From the NCBI GenBank assembly GCA_015232575.1, contig JADFZL010000004.1:78381-142380 (forward strand): a DNA stretch of 64,000 nt, read 5' to 3'. The translations under genes were made by a program, and so were the position numbers. The notes under the pieces were generated by a model. That model was not told the origin of the DNA. It saw nothing but the letters and a program-made list of their open reading frames with translations, and ran no database searches. The first letter of the stretch is position 1; each line of letters starts with the position of its first letter. Below, piece after piece: positions 25,701 through 32,664 of the stretch. This DNA is from Candidatus Rifleibacteriota bacterium. GTDB taxonomy: Bacteria > Muiribacteriota > Ozemobacteria > Ozemobacterales > Ozemobacteraceae.

Positions 25701-26237
25701 TATTTCGAAGCATCGAAGAAGGTATTTTTCGCCTGCAAATTCTATCCAGGCCTTTTTCAAATCTTCGTTTTCGTGATCGAATGTACCAGAAAGTTTTACG
25801 AAGAAATCTTCTTCTGAAAGATTTTCCATTGTTGCATACACTTTGCATGCTTTTTTACATGCTTCAATAAGGGCATTGCTGTTCGAAATTGAAGTAATAC
25901 AGTTAATAATTTTTTTATCTGAAAGTTTTGTGGCGAATTTACCGGAAAAACCAGAAAGATAGGCAATGAGGCTTTCAGCGACAATGTGTGCCGGAACAGA
26001 TGGTATTTGAAGAAGTCTTTGTCCGGTGCTTTGATAGCAGTCTGTTTCTGCTTTCAGAAGAACATTTTCGGAAATTACTCTTGTGTTTGCATCAAAAACT
26101 TCAAATTTATCTGAGTTTTGAGATTTAATTTTCAGTAAAGCCAGGTCTGTCAGAATTTCGATTCTTCTTGCGAGAATCAGCCTCCAGAGAAGCTGATACG
26201 ATGCAATTTCCGACAGTCCGTCTATTTGCGATGCCAT
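19746..26237 (-). CDS. Giant DUF4011-type SF1 helicase with Vsr-like nuclease and DUF3320
   Basis: A 2163-residue multidomain protein. In order: an N-terminal beta-rich region (about 190-330); a transglutaminase-like stretch (about 385-440, SRTGTCLDITVMMAAAL then FPDHAVPAVWAV); a DUF4011-like segment (KWKEKLLDLSMRNRLLNFRE) near 570; and a split SF1 helicase with Walker A GPPGTGKSQ near residue 876, DEASQ near 1510, GDSRQLPP and VAITRAR. A restriction-endonuclease-fold segment near 1865 (GIELDSEYYASG ... GWQVLRIWSPEW) and a DUF3320-like C-terminus follow. Proteins of this build are often found among antiviral genes, but no classical defence partner is adjacent here. It overlaps the stop of the upstream TPR gene by 16 bases, which supplies its GGGAAGAG ribosome site, so the two are co-transcribed. 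The role in nucleic-acid surveillance is inferred. Confidence 0.88.
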   Translation of the reverse strand: MASQIDGLSEIASYQLLWRLILARRIEILTDLALLKIKSQNSDKFEVFDANTRVISENVLLKAETDCYQSTGQRLLQIPSVPAHIVAESLIAYLSGFSGKFATKLSDKKIINCITSISNSNALIEACKKACKVYATMENLSEEDFFVKLSGTFDHENEDLKKAWIEFAGEKYLLRCFEIDRNSNFPLQLDIEYSRTVSWAMEYNGIPVVSNIRLKNNSPDIFVNLQIHLYINEDLSAINEIHLRDIKPDELLDDIKADLKFKREELMRVREREKSSITAKIFQNEKLLISRSFPVDILAYNEWDRSRFQEIGVSFVLPNDPAISDVLMKTKEVLLENGKSAAFSGYDKTSRDRVREIVQALYLVPRKYSITYSLPPASYEKTGQKIRFPEEIIKSRTGTCLDITVMMAAALEQMGFNPVILMFPDHAVPAVWAVNDHFQVTVTDDSETISKLIQSGDIIAFDSSASISESDIDFKEACTIVDKQIAETGISIAIDVRSARLAGILPLPVRSNSTYPAELSANSTFEGKSVNVKMQQQTQDQYTEQSRENPALNSSDQPESRKNTRIDKWKEKLLDLSMRNRLLNFRETKSRCLMFEDLDISKIEDILSSGDEILLEPEISVDPGDPRTKEAMAGRGIDEFKAAQRNNLLAAGKILTNLPREKFILRLRELYRYFRSEQEETGTSTLFLALGFLNWREPDSNSDRLAPIILYPVDIIRNDMKGRYSIKIKDEEPRFNETLSEKLRFLYGMDFSQLNTLPEDDNGIDIETVFEFVQHQILRNPGFSIIKKAVLTFFSFSKFLMWYDLDSNYQHLLKNPLLSHLLNGGIGDTFSNIQFPDVRILDREKPSIDSNLVLSADGSQLCAIEAARNGHNFVLQGPPGTGKSQTIANIIADFIASGKKVLFVSEKKAALEVVADRLKKLGLRDLILEIHGAKAGKREVAVELARVMEIHPCVIPKEFGIACEKADKNKSKLNAYSDFLHIPDCLEISNYQTFLKMNVLKEIPLIPFSKENPLEVTFSQHSKRIECLVKIFGVINELEWTDGLISEHPWWGSNLDNWSPSLVRQIEERIGQTRTSLEKLLSIIHSISQTVEEKRAFSFEEVLKISRILDLIESGVPEYAGKLCRKTELKPVLKRFDKIHSLAMERADRFGRLRTKYSESILGLNNIEKLLKVLRENQDKFFIIRWWNLRETFSEISAHSNVQLPSIPEIIDDLENVFKIKLLDSYLKKEEIFLNETFGSETDGEKIDPSFIGNLVSFCRAWKSESEDLNIRMLDFPTEELTKKLSLSAKPLREALKDFLSLFEKLCLELKIDRLKKFGSENAFPSSSLLWSSLAGWADNIHSVRPWTTFISLCLEAEGIGLGFITSAYFTGKVNASDLVKVYEKSFFNARFEKYYDESLLKKFQGSKGDLILEEFQTNDRLVISCGAEKVLATTSALRPSRFGAVHDSSEVGILLKEAKKKRNNLPIRKLFERIPNLVGKLKPCFMMSPLSVAQFLPPTLEIFDLVIFDEASQITPYDSIGAVARAKQTVIVGDSRQLPPTSFFNVSHDGEQYSGSVAEELLIHDLESILDECTASGVPSIMLKWHYRSRDESLIAFSNKNFYDGKLVTFPASEKRNEMGVALKFVSGIFDRGKSRTNRIEAEKTVSRVCELLENSSTSHFSIGIVTFNQAQQTLIEDLLEEIRIKKPALEVFFSSRVPEPVFVKNLENVQGDERDIIIFSTTYGPDSEGSVSLNFGPLNREGGERRLNVAITRARFKLELITSLRPEMLDLSRTRSKGVECFKSFLKFVAANTSKTSGKSDYQTNNSIVQPESDNRFKMRTDSIATEIAERIGKAGWKCDLSVGFSEYRVDIGVKSSKKDIDKYVLGIELDSEYYASGLTARDRERLRGEVLESLGWQVLRIWSPEWLIAPDAQIRKILKVIEECEKNDSIAPIGRNFEIDPVSEDEKSDFFENNDISTISSEENSEPEPASQKKRTVPSYQRFPVPRIGRSEAFGQRRYLDKTISLAVQIIQKEGPIHQELLARRIMEAFEIGRFTDRINQEVVAILTDPSNAEKWVYLPPFVWQFNNDFEKLPPARCYSDEDQQFRAPETICIEERASAICEVLKSAIGLPVEILLREAAVVNGFKRPSAKIKNLYQEGITLLLKKKICKSDGSVISII

Positions 26238-27838
26238 TTTTTCTCTTCCCGAATTTCTTTTCCCCGTGCGTTTAACTCTTTTATCTGAGCTTTAATAAAT
26301 TTTTTCATTTTTGCCTTGTACTCTTTTTCACCCGGGTTTTTTGCCGGATATGAATCCCAGAAATTCAGATTTGATTCGGCTGAAGCTTTGATCTTTTTCA
26401 GCTCAGCAAGCGCTTTATCGTATTCCCCGTGGTTTCTGAATTCATCAAGTCTGCTTTCATATTTCTGAAGAGATTCGCCCTGTGACATTCTTGATGTCAG
26501 GTCGCTGATCTGGGATTCCATTTCCCATTTGCTGAGGTGTCCGGCTTTTGAAAGTTCTTTTGTATAATAGATTGCAGCTCCGAGATCACCTTTTTCGATG
26601 TACAATTCTTTTAAACCTTCAAGCGCTGTTTTGTCTTTTCGGTCTTTCGATAAAAGTGCGTGAAGTGCATTTGCCCGGGTATCTTCTGAATCGCTTTCCG
26701 ATGCACTCAACAGTTGATCGCGATTTTTCTGCTCTATTTCATTTTTAATTTCTGCTGATTCATTTTTAGCCTGTTCGCCCCATTCATCAGAACGTCTGGA
26801 AATTCTTCCGAAGAAGTCGAGAGCGTTATTCAGGTCATCCCTCTCACGATATATTTTTCCAGCTTTGAATGCTGCTTTTGAATCTTGAAACAGGTTCCAG
26901 CACTTGCTGTAGGTGCTTAGAGCTTTGTTCATTTCAGAGGCGTTTTCATAAAGCTCAGCAAGTTCAAGGTATCCGGTTTTTTTATCTGAAGAGGTATTTA
27001 TTGCTTTCTTATATTCAGATGCGGCTTCTTCAACTCTTCCGGCCTGAGAAAATGCGCGGGCGAGGTCGTATCCGACGAGACCTGCAACATTCACATCTTT
27101 TCTACCAAGTTTTTTTGCTTTTGAATATGCCTCTGAAGCTTCGAGCGGTTTTCCGAGAAGATCACAGGCTTTACCGAGAAGCCAGAGAGTTTCAACGTCT
27201 CTGCTGTCAAGCATTTCGGCTTTCTTCAGATTTGAAAGTGCTTCAACAGGATTTCCAAGGTCAATTTGTATTCGTGCCAGTTCGCGGAGGGTTGCCGGGT
27301 TTTCAGGGTCAAGTTGGGCTGATTTTGAAAGCATTTCCAGTGCTTTGTTCTTATTCCCTTCTGCAAGGGCTTTTTGTCCCATATAGGATAATGCTTTTGG
27401 ATTTTCCGGTTCAAGTGTAAGAATTTTTTTTAGAAAGTTGTCTGTTTCTTCATCTGCTTCACCGGCTATCATGGTTATATCAACCAGTTTCAGCATAATA
27501 TCAGTGGAATCCGGAAAGAATGAAAGGGCAGTACGGAGATTTTCTTCTGCATCGCCGTACTGGCCGGTTTCAAAACACATTATTCCAAGGTAATAGAAAG
27601 CATTTCCGTCATTAGAATTTTTTCGAATATATGATTTGACGCTGGATATTACTTTCTCTTTCTGTGCCGGAGTTCCAAGTTCAAAATTACGCCAGGATTC
27701 GTCGATAAAAGACGCCTGAGAAGGTTTTGAGCGGGCAGATGAACGTTTAGTTTTTTCTGCCGCTGAAGCTACCGGGTAAAGCACGGCTGATAGTAAAATA
27801 GAAGCAGAAAAACATAAAATCATTAACTTTCGTTCCAT
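26222..27838 (-). CDS. Exported TPR-repeat protein
   Basis: A 538-residue scaffold protein. The start is set at the ATG at 27838-27836 because AAGGAGGT lies eight bases upstream and a signal peptide follows (MERKLMILCFSASILLSAVL, cleavage near ASA). A 17-residue upstream extension is unlikely. Residues 60-400 are a series of tetratricopeptide pairs (NAFYYLGIMCFETGQYGDAE, KALSYMGQKALAEGNKNKA, GYLELAELYENASEMNKAL). The C-terminal 150 residues are charged and coiled-coil-like. It would act in the periplasm as a protein-binding adaptor. It overlaps the giant helicase gene and follows an MFS gene by 51 bases; the three form one transcription unit in appearance, although their functions do not obviously connect. 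Confidence 0.85.
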   Translation of the reverse strand: MERKLMILCFSASILLSAVLYPVASAAEKTKRSSARSKPSQASFIDESWRNFELGTPAQKEKVISSVKSYIRKNSNDGNAFYYLGIMCFETGQYGDAEENLRTALSFFPDSTDIMLKLVDITMIAGEADEETDNFLKKILTLEPENPKALSYMGQKALAEGNKNKALEMLSKSAQLDPENPATLRELARIQIDLGNPVEALSNLKKAEMLDSRDVETLWLLGKACDLLGKPLEASEAYSKAKKLGRKDVNVAGLVGYDLARAFSQAGRVEEAASEYKKAINTSSDKKTGYLELAELYENASEMNKALSTYSKCWNLFQDSKAAFKAGKIYRERDDLNNALDFFGRISRRSDEWGEQAKNESAEIKNEIEQKNRDQLLSASESDSEDTRANALHALLSKDRKDKTALEGLKELYIEKGDLGAAIYYTKELSKAGHLSKWEMESQISDLTSRMSQGESLQKYESRLDEFRNHGEYDKALAELKKIKASAESNLNFWDSYPAKNPGEKEYKAKMKKFIKAQIKELNARGKEIREEKKWHRK

Positions 27839-27889
27839 GAATAAGTACCTCCTTGCCAACCCAGGCATCTTTTTTCGTTTCCCGGTCAA

Positions 27890-29335
27890 TTATTTTGCAG
27901 CCGCAGCAGCTCTGTCTTCAGCAGCCTGTTTGTTCACACCGTCGATCCATTTCTTTCCAAGAATCAGACCTGCTGGTGAAATACATGCGAATACCGCATA
28001 AATAAGCCAGAGAGTTCCGCTGTCCTGGGCGCCACTTTCAGGAATGAATTTGTTAAGCATGAAACCTGAATAAAGTCCGGTTGTGAATTTTGCAAGAAAC
28101 CAGGGAATTCCGGCTAAACCCATATATGCACCGATTCTGCCTGGAGGAGCAATTTCGGCAACGTACTCAAGAAATCTTGATGACCAGACTGCTTCGCCGA
28201 GTGAAAAAATGATAACATAAGTAAGAAGAGCAGTCAGATTAGGCCCGGGAACAAGAATAAAGGTTGTTACAGCAGAAACTGCTGTTCCGATAATCATCAT
28301 TTTTATAACGCTGACTTTTCTTGTCATGGCAGCAATAAGGGGAACAAAAATTACGATTATAAGCGGATTCAGGGCGTTTATCCATTCAAATTTTGCACTG
28401 ACTTCCTGAGGGAACGCTCTGAAAACATAATCTGGCATTGTGAGAAACTGGTGAGCGAAAAGAGTTCTTACTGGAAGCAGAATGAAAATGAAGAACATGA
28501 AGCGTTTGTCGAGAAACGGAAGATCAGCGATCTTTTCTTTCCAGCTTTTATTCTGCTCTTCTGCGTGATTTTCGCAGTCTGTAACAACGCGCTGAGTTTC
28601 TTCAACGTGTTTTGTAAACATGAGCAGGTGTACAAGAAGCATTATTCCGGTAATTACCATACAAACCTTGAATACGCCGTCGATTCCCCAGCCGAGTCCC
28701 ATGATTTTTGTTGCACCAATGTTCAGAAAAGGTTCATCTGTTCTTACAAATGGTGACATGAAATTCTCTGCTACAATTCCAAGATTCATTATTGCGTAAA
28801 GTATGCTGTAGCCAATTGTAGCAGTTCTCGGATCAGTGTATTCCTTTGTGCCGGCATACAGAGCAGGCTGAAGAACACCAGAACCTATTGCCATGAATAA
28901 CAGGCCCGCCCAGGCAATTGCCCACGCCGGGGTTGAAGGAACGCTCTGAACTTCAGCCAGCGTTTTTCCGACAGAAAGAACAGCTTTGTCGCTGAAAGCT
29001 GAGGAAGCTATAAGAAAAATTCTTCCAAGAAGAAGAAATCCGACTGAAAAAGTGATAGCTTTTCTTACTCCAAGCTTGTCAGAAATAAATCCGCCGCCGA
29101 ACATGAAGAGCGTTACCAGACCGGTAAAAGTCGAAACACTCATGCTAGTAACAGTATCCGGCATTCCAATACGGGTGCCGAGAAATCTTGTGAGAAGCGT
29201 CAGAATTCCAAAATAAGCGATTCCATCACCAAAATTTACCATATTTACAAGCCAGAAACCTCTAGATGCTCCGAATAGGATTTTTAGCGTTTCAAGCAGT
29301 GACAGATCTTTTTTTTCCTCAACACCAGTTTCCAT
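27890..29335 (-). CDS. MFS transporter, POT/PTR-like
   Basis: A 481-residue inner-membrane secondary transporter with about 12-14 hydrophobic helices. The first helix region (VNFGDGIAYFGILTLLTRFL) and the following GGGFISDKLGVRKAI loop resemble proton-coupled oligopeptide transporters in layout, though the classic ExxER motif is not visible, so the substrate is open. A cytoplasmic loop at about 240-270 is rich in charged residues (VTDCENHAEEQNKSWKEK). The C-terminal tail is Ala-rich. GAGGT precedes the ATG by six bases. Its 5' side faces the B12-sensor operon across 370 bases of AT-rich DNA that must carry both promoters; I could not pick a convincing -35/-10 pair there. Confidence 0.85.
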   Translation of the reverse strand: METGVEEKKDLSLLETLKILFGASRGFWLVNMVNFGDGIAYFGILTLLTRFLGTRIGMPDTVTSMSVSTFTGLVTLFMFGGGFISDKLGVRKAITFSVGFLLLGRIFLIASSAFSDKAVLSVGKTLAEVQSVPSTPAWAIAWAGLLFMAIGSGVLQPALYAGTKEYTDPRTATIGYSILYAIMNLGIVAENFMSPFVRTDEPFLNIGATKIMGLGWGIDGVFKVCMVITGIMLLVHLLMFTKHVEETQRVVTDCENHAEEQNKSWKEKIADLPFLDKRFMFFIFILLPVRTLFAHQFLTMPDYVFRAFPQEVSAKFEWINALNPLIIVIFVPLIAAMTRKVSVIKMMIIGTAVSAVTTFILVPGPNLTALLTYVIIFSLGEAVWSSRFLEYVAEIAPPGRIGAYMGLAGIPWFLAKFTTGLYSGFMLNKFIPESGAQDSGTLWLIYAVFACISPAGLILGKKWIDGVNKQAAEDRAAAAAK

Positions 29336-29707
29336 TGTTTACCTCATTATCTTTATCTGATTTAATTGTGCATGCAGAATAGAAACATATACGCATTCCT
29401 GAAAAAATGCACGCAGCATTATAAGCACAATGCAGTATTTCATTCAAGCCCTTATTTATTAAAACTTGAAAGTTGGTTTTTCATGAAACGAAATCTCAAA
29501 AAATTAACTTATTATCAGATGTTCTAATACAGAGCCACGAATTAATATAGAACAGAAAAATTCGTTGTGGAATAGTCCTATTGTTATTGAATCAGCTATA
29601 ATTTGTTCTAAGACGTTTTGATTTTTTTAATTACTCTTCGAAAATATGTTAAAATGACAATGATTCATTTCTTACAATATAGTATTTTTTGATTGCGGAG
29701 GTGCTTT

Positions 29708-30409
29708 GTGGACGCAGAGATTAAAGAATTTATTCAGCGATGCTCCTCGGAGAAAGTCATTCCAGAAGCGATCTTTTCTGATTATTTCAATTATCTGATA
29801 ACTGGAAATATAGATAAATGTTTCAATATAGTTGATGGGCTTCTTAAAGGGAAAGTAGATGTTAAAATAATTTACGACTCTATTTTTCGAAGGTCGCTAT
29901 ATCAGATTGGCTCAATGTGGGAGAAAAATCTCTGTTCGGTGTCAACTGAGCATCTGGCAACTGCTATTACAGAGAGAATGCTGTCTCTTGCGTATCCTTA
30001 CATATTTTCGGAAAAAAAAGTGGGCAGGAAAATAATTGTATCATGCGTAGAAGGTGAATATCACCAGATTGGTGCAAAAATGGTTGCCGACATTTTCGAA
30101 ATGAATCATTGGGATTCAATCTTTCTTGGTGCGAATACGCCTGCTGACGATTTAATCAAGTATATTCAAGCATCAAGTCCTGATTTTGTGGGACTTTCTT
30201 TAAGTATATATTTTAATCTTCCAATATTGAATGAAACAATCAGAAAGATTCGTGAGCTTTTTCCTGAAACACCTGTAATTGCAGGAGGTCAGGGTTTAAG
30301 AGGTGCCTTCGTTGAAATTGCACGTTTAAAAGAACAATACTCAGTAACATACCTGGAATCCCTTGATGCAATTGAAGAGCATATTAAAAGTTATGATAAA
30401 CAGCAATAA
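29708..30409 (+). CDS. Stand-alone B12-binding sensor protein with Wx9EH motif
   Basis: A 233-residue cobalamin-binding protein. A four-helix cap (1-95) carries W71 and E81-H82 with exactly nine residues between (WEKNLCSVSTEH), the motif that covers adenosylcobalamin in CarH/LitR photoreceptors. A Rossmann-like B12 domain follows, with EGEYHQIG (115-122; His119 is the lower-ligand candidate), SLSIY and AGGQG. There is no MerR DNA-binding domain. The residue after W71 is Glu, not the His that in Thermus CarH captures cobalt after light. The start is GTG at 29708, six bases after GGAGG; a TTG reading at 29693 would place the ribosome site inside the gene. The histidine kinase begins inside its 3' end, implying joint signalling. 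Confidence 0.85.
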   Translation: MDAEIKEFIQRCSSEKVIPEAIFSDYFNYLITGNIDKCFNIVDGLLKGKVDVKIIYDSIFRRSLYQIGSMWEKNLCSVSTEHLATAITERMLSLAYPYIFSEKKVGRKIIVSCVEGEYHQIGAKMVADIFEMNHWDSIFLGANTPADDLIKYIQASSPDFVGLSLSIYFNLPILNETIRKIRELFPETPVIAGGQGLRGAFVEIARLKEQYSVTYLESLDAIEEHIKSYDKQQ

Positions 30410-31505
30410 TTTTCTTCAGTCCTTTCTATCTGATTATCTTTTGAAAAAGGCTCCGATTCTTTTCTTTATATTTTCGACTGATGGAAAAATTATTGAAACA
30501 AATGACTATGTACAAAAAAAATTGGGGAGAGATTTAAAAAATTTCAGAGACCTTTTTGTTGATTTTACTATTCCAGAAGATTTTTCAGAGTTACTTGCAA
30601 AGCACTCACTGGAAAAGGGTTATTCGGTCAAAACTCTTTCGGGTCAGCCTGTAACTTTTTATTTTGACTTTAAAAGATTTGAAGATTGTTTTTTTGCAGT
30701 TGCAAATAGGAATATTGATGAACTTGAGGCTGCGCAGACCTCTATCTTCAGATTAAATAGCGAGTATTCCAATTTGACAAGGGAATTGTACAGAAAAAAC
30801 AATGAATTGAAACAGCTAGATGAAATGAAAAATCGCCTTCTCGGGATTGCTGCACATGATTTGAGAAATCCACTAAGCGTAATAATGGGATATTCTGAGC
30901 TTCTCATTGACAATCTTGCATCAGACCCCGAAGGCATGGGATATCTGTCTGAAATCAAAAAATGCACTGATTTTCAGATGCGGCTTATTTCAGATATCCT
31001 GGATTTTTCTAAAATCGAGGCCGGAAAAATAGATCTGAAGCTTGAATATCTTGATGTTTTAAATGTTCTTGAAGAAAACTTGAGGCTTCACAGACTTTTG
31101 AGTAAGAAAAAATCCATAGATATTGAAATGGAAAAAGATGAAAACATTCCAAAAACTTTCCTGGATCCCTTGAGGATTGCACAGGTTCTTAATAATCTGG
31201 TTTCAAATGCAATAAAATATTCTTATGAAGCTACGAAGATTTTTGTAAAGGTGTTTTGCAAAAAGTCTGACATTCAAATTTCCATAGTTGATCATGGTCA
31301 GGGAATTCCAGCAAACGAACTTGATCTTTTGTTTAAACCTTTCAGCAGAACATCTGTTAAGCCCACAAAAGGGGAAATGTCTACCGGATTAGGTTTGGCT
31401 ATTGCCAGAAAAATAGTTCTTGAGCATCATGGAAAAATCTGGGCAGAAAGTACACTTGGAATAGGCTCTGTTTTTTCATTCACACTGCCAGTTATTTCCA
31501 GTTAG
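30393..31505 (+). CDS. PAS-like histidine kinase
   Basis: A 370-residue soluble sensor kinase. A PAS-like domain (about 12-105, APILFFIFSTDGKIIETND) leads through a coiled coil (110-145) to the dimerisation box with phospho-acceptor His155 in AAHDLRNPLSVIMGYSEL. The ATPase domain has N box NNLVSNAIKYS, G1 DHGQGIP and G2 TGLGLAIARKI. There is no transmembrane helix, so the signal is intracellular. I start it at ATG 30393, which overlaps the B12-sensor gene by 17 bases; ATG 30366 is an alternative and neither has a strong ribosome site, as expected for coupled translation. No response regulator lies adjacent, so the output is unknown. The B12 sensor is its likely input partner. Confidence 0.88.
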   Translation: MINSNNFLQSFLSDYLLKKAPILFFIFSTDGKIIETNDYVQKKLGRDLKNFRDLFVDFTIPEDFSELLAKHSLEKGYSVKTLSGQPVTFYFDFKRFEDCFFAVANRNIDELEAAQTSIFRLNSEYSNLTRELYRKNNELKQLDEMKNRLLGIAAHDLRNPLSVIMGYSELLIDNLASDPEGMGYLSEIKKCTDFQMRLISDILDFSKIEAGKIDLKLEYLDVLNVLEENLRLHRLLSKKKSIDIEMEKDENIPKTFLDPLRIAQVLNNLVSNAIKYSYEATKIFVKVFCKKSDIQISIVDHGQGIPANELDLLFKPFSRTSVKPTKGEMSTGLGLAIARKIVLEHHGKIWAESTLGIGSVFSFTLPVISS

Positions 31506-31575
31506 ATTGGAAGAGTTGATAGAAAAGTGTTCAGATCAGGAAAAATTAAATAAATTTTAAAACAGGAGAATAAAC

Positions 31576-32043
31576 GTGACAAAGGAATGTTTATTTGCCA
31601 GGGCTTCTACAATTAAACTGCCGAGTTTGCAGGCGGCAACAACTTATGATAACAAATCTGAGGCATTAGTTGCAAAAATCAATCAATTAATGACTCAGCG
31701 GGAGGATCTTGAGAGGCTCATCGGAAAAGGCAATTCTCAGATGATGGAAGATAACCATAGAAATCACGCCCGATTTATGAACTCTATTTTCAGACACTAC
31801 GATGCAGGTGTTTTTGTAGACACCATTCTGTGGGTCTTTCGGGCATATCGCACCCACGGTTTCAATCTTTCTTACTGGCCAGCACAGCTTGATACCTGGG
31901 TTCAGATTATGAAAAGCGAATTGCCAGAGGAAATATTTAAAGAACTTTATCCCTTCTACGAATTTATGATTGTTAATCAGCCAGCATTTGCAGAGCTCAG
32001 TGATGGTTTTGTTGCAGACGCAAAAATTGGACATCATAGTTAA
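31576..32043 (+). CDS. Helical protein of the B12-sensor operon
   Basis: A 155-residue all-helical protein of unknown function with no signal peptide. After a coiled-coil-like start (EALVAKINQLMTQREDLERL), the core RHYDAGVFVDTILWVFRAY, RTHGFNLSYWPAQLDTW and LPEEIFKELYPFYEFMI recalls helical domains that sit N-terminal to B12-binding sensor domains in other bacteria. That resemblance is from memory and tentative. The start is GTG at 31576 with AGGAG upstream. It follows the kinase by 70 bases on the same strand, so the simplest reading is a third component of the same sensory module. A globin-like fold is another possibility. Confidence 0.6.
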   Translation: MTKECLFARASTIKLPSLQAATTYDNKSEALVAKINQLMTQREDLERLIGKGNSQMMEDNHRNHARFMNSIFRHYDAGVFVDTILWVFRAYRTHGFNLSYWPAQLDTWVQIMKSELPEEIFKELYPFYEFMIVNQPAFAELSDGFVADAKIGHHS

Positions 32044-32085
32044 CCAATGCCTTGTGGCTCTATTAAAAAAATCTGGAGGTATTAA

Positions 32086-32526
<441 letters not shown>

Positions 32527-32664
32527 CAATACGTGCAAATTTAAACTGCATTGCTTATAATTGTGTACTTTCGCACTATTTTGAAAAAAAACTGTTTATT
32601 AATGAGAGTTTATGAAGGTCGAATATAAATTATTCCGGTCTATGGAAAGTTTACGAATTTGAAA

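Noticed and set aside
29650..29672. AATGACAATGATTCATT as a Fur-box-like site before the B12 sensor gene
   Set aside because: The match to the 19-base Fur consensus is partial and the region is AT-rich; no iron gene follows.
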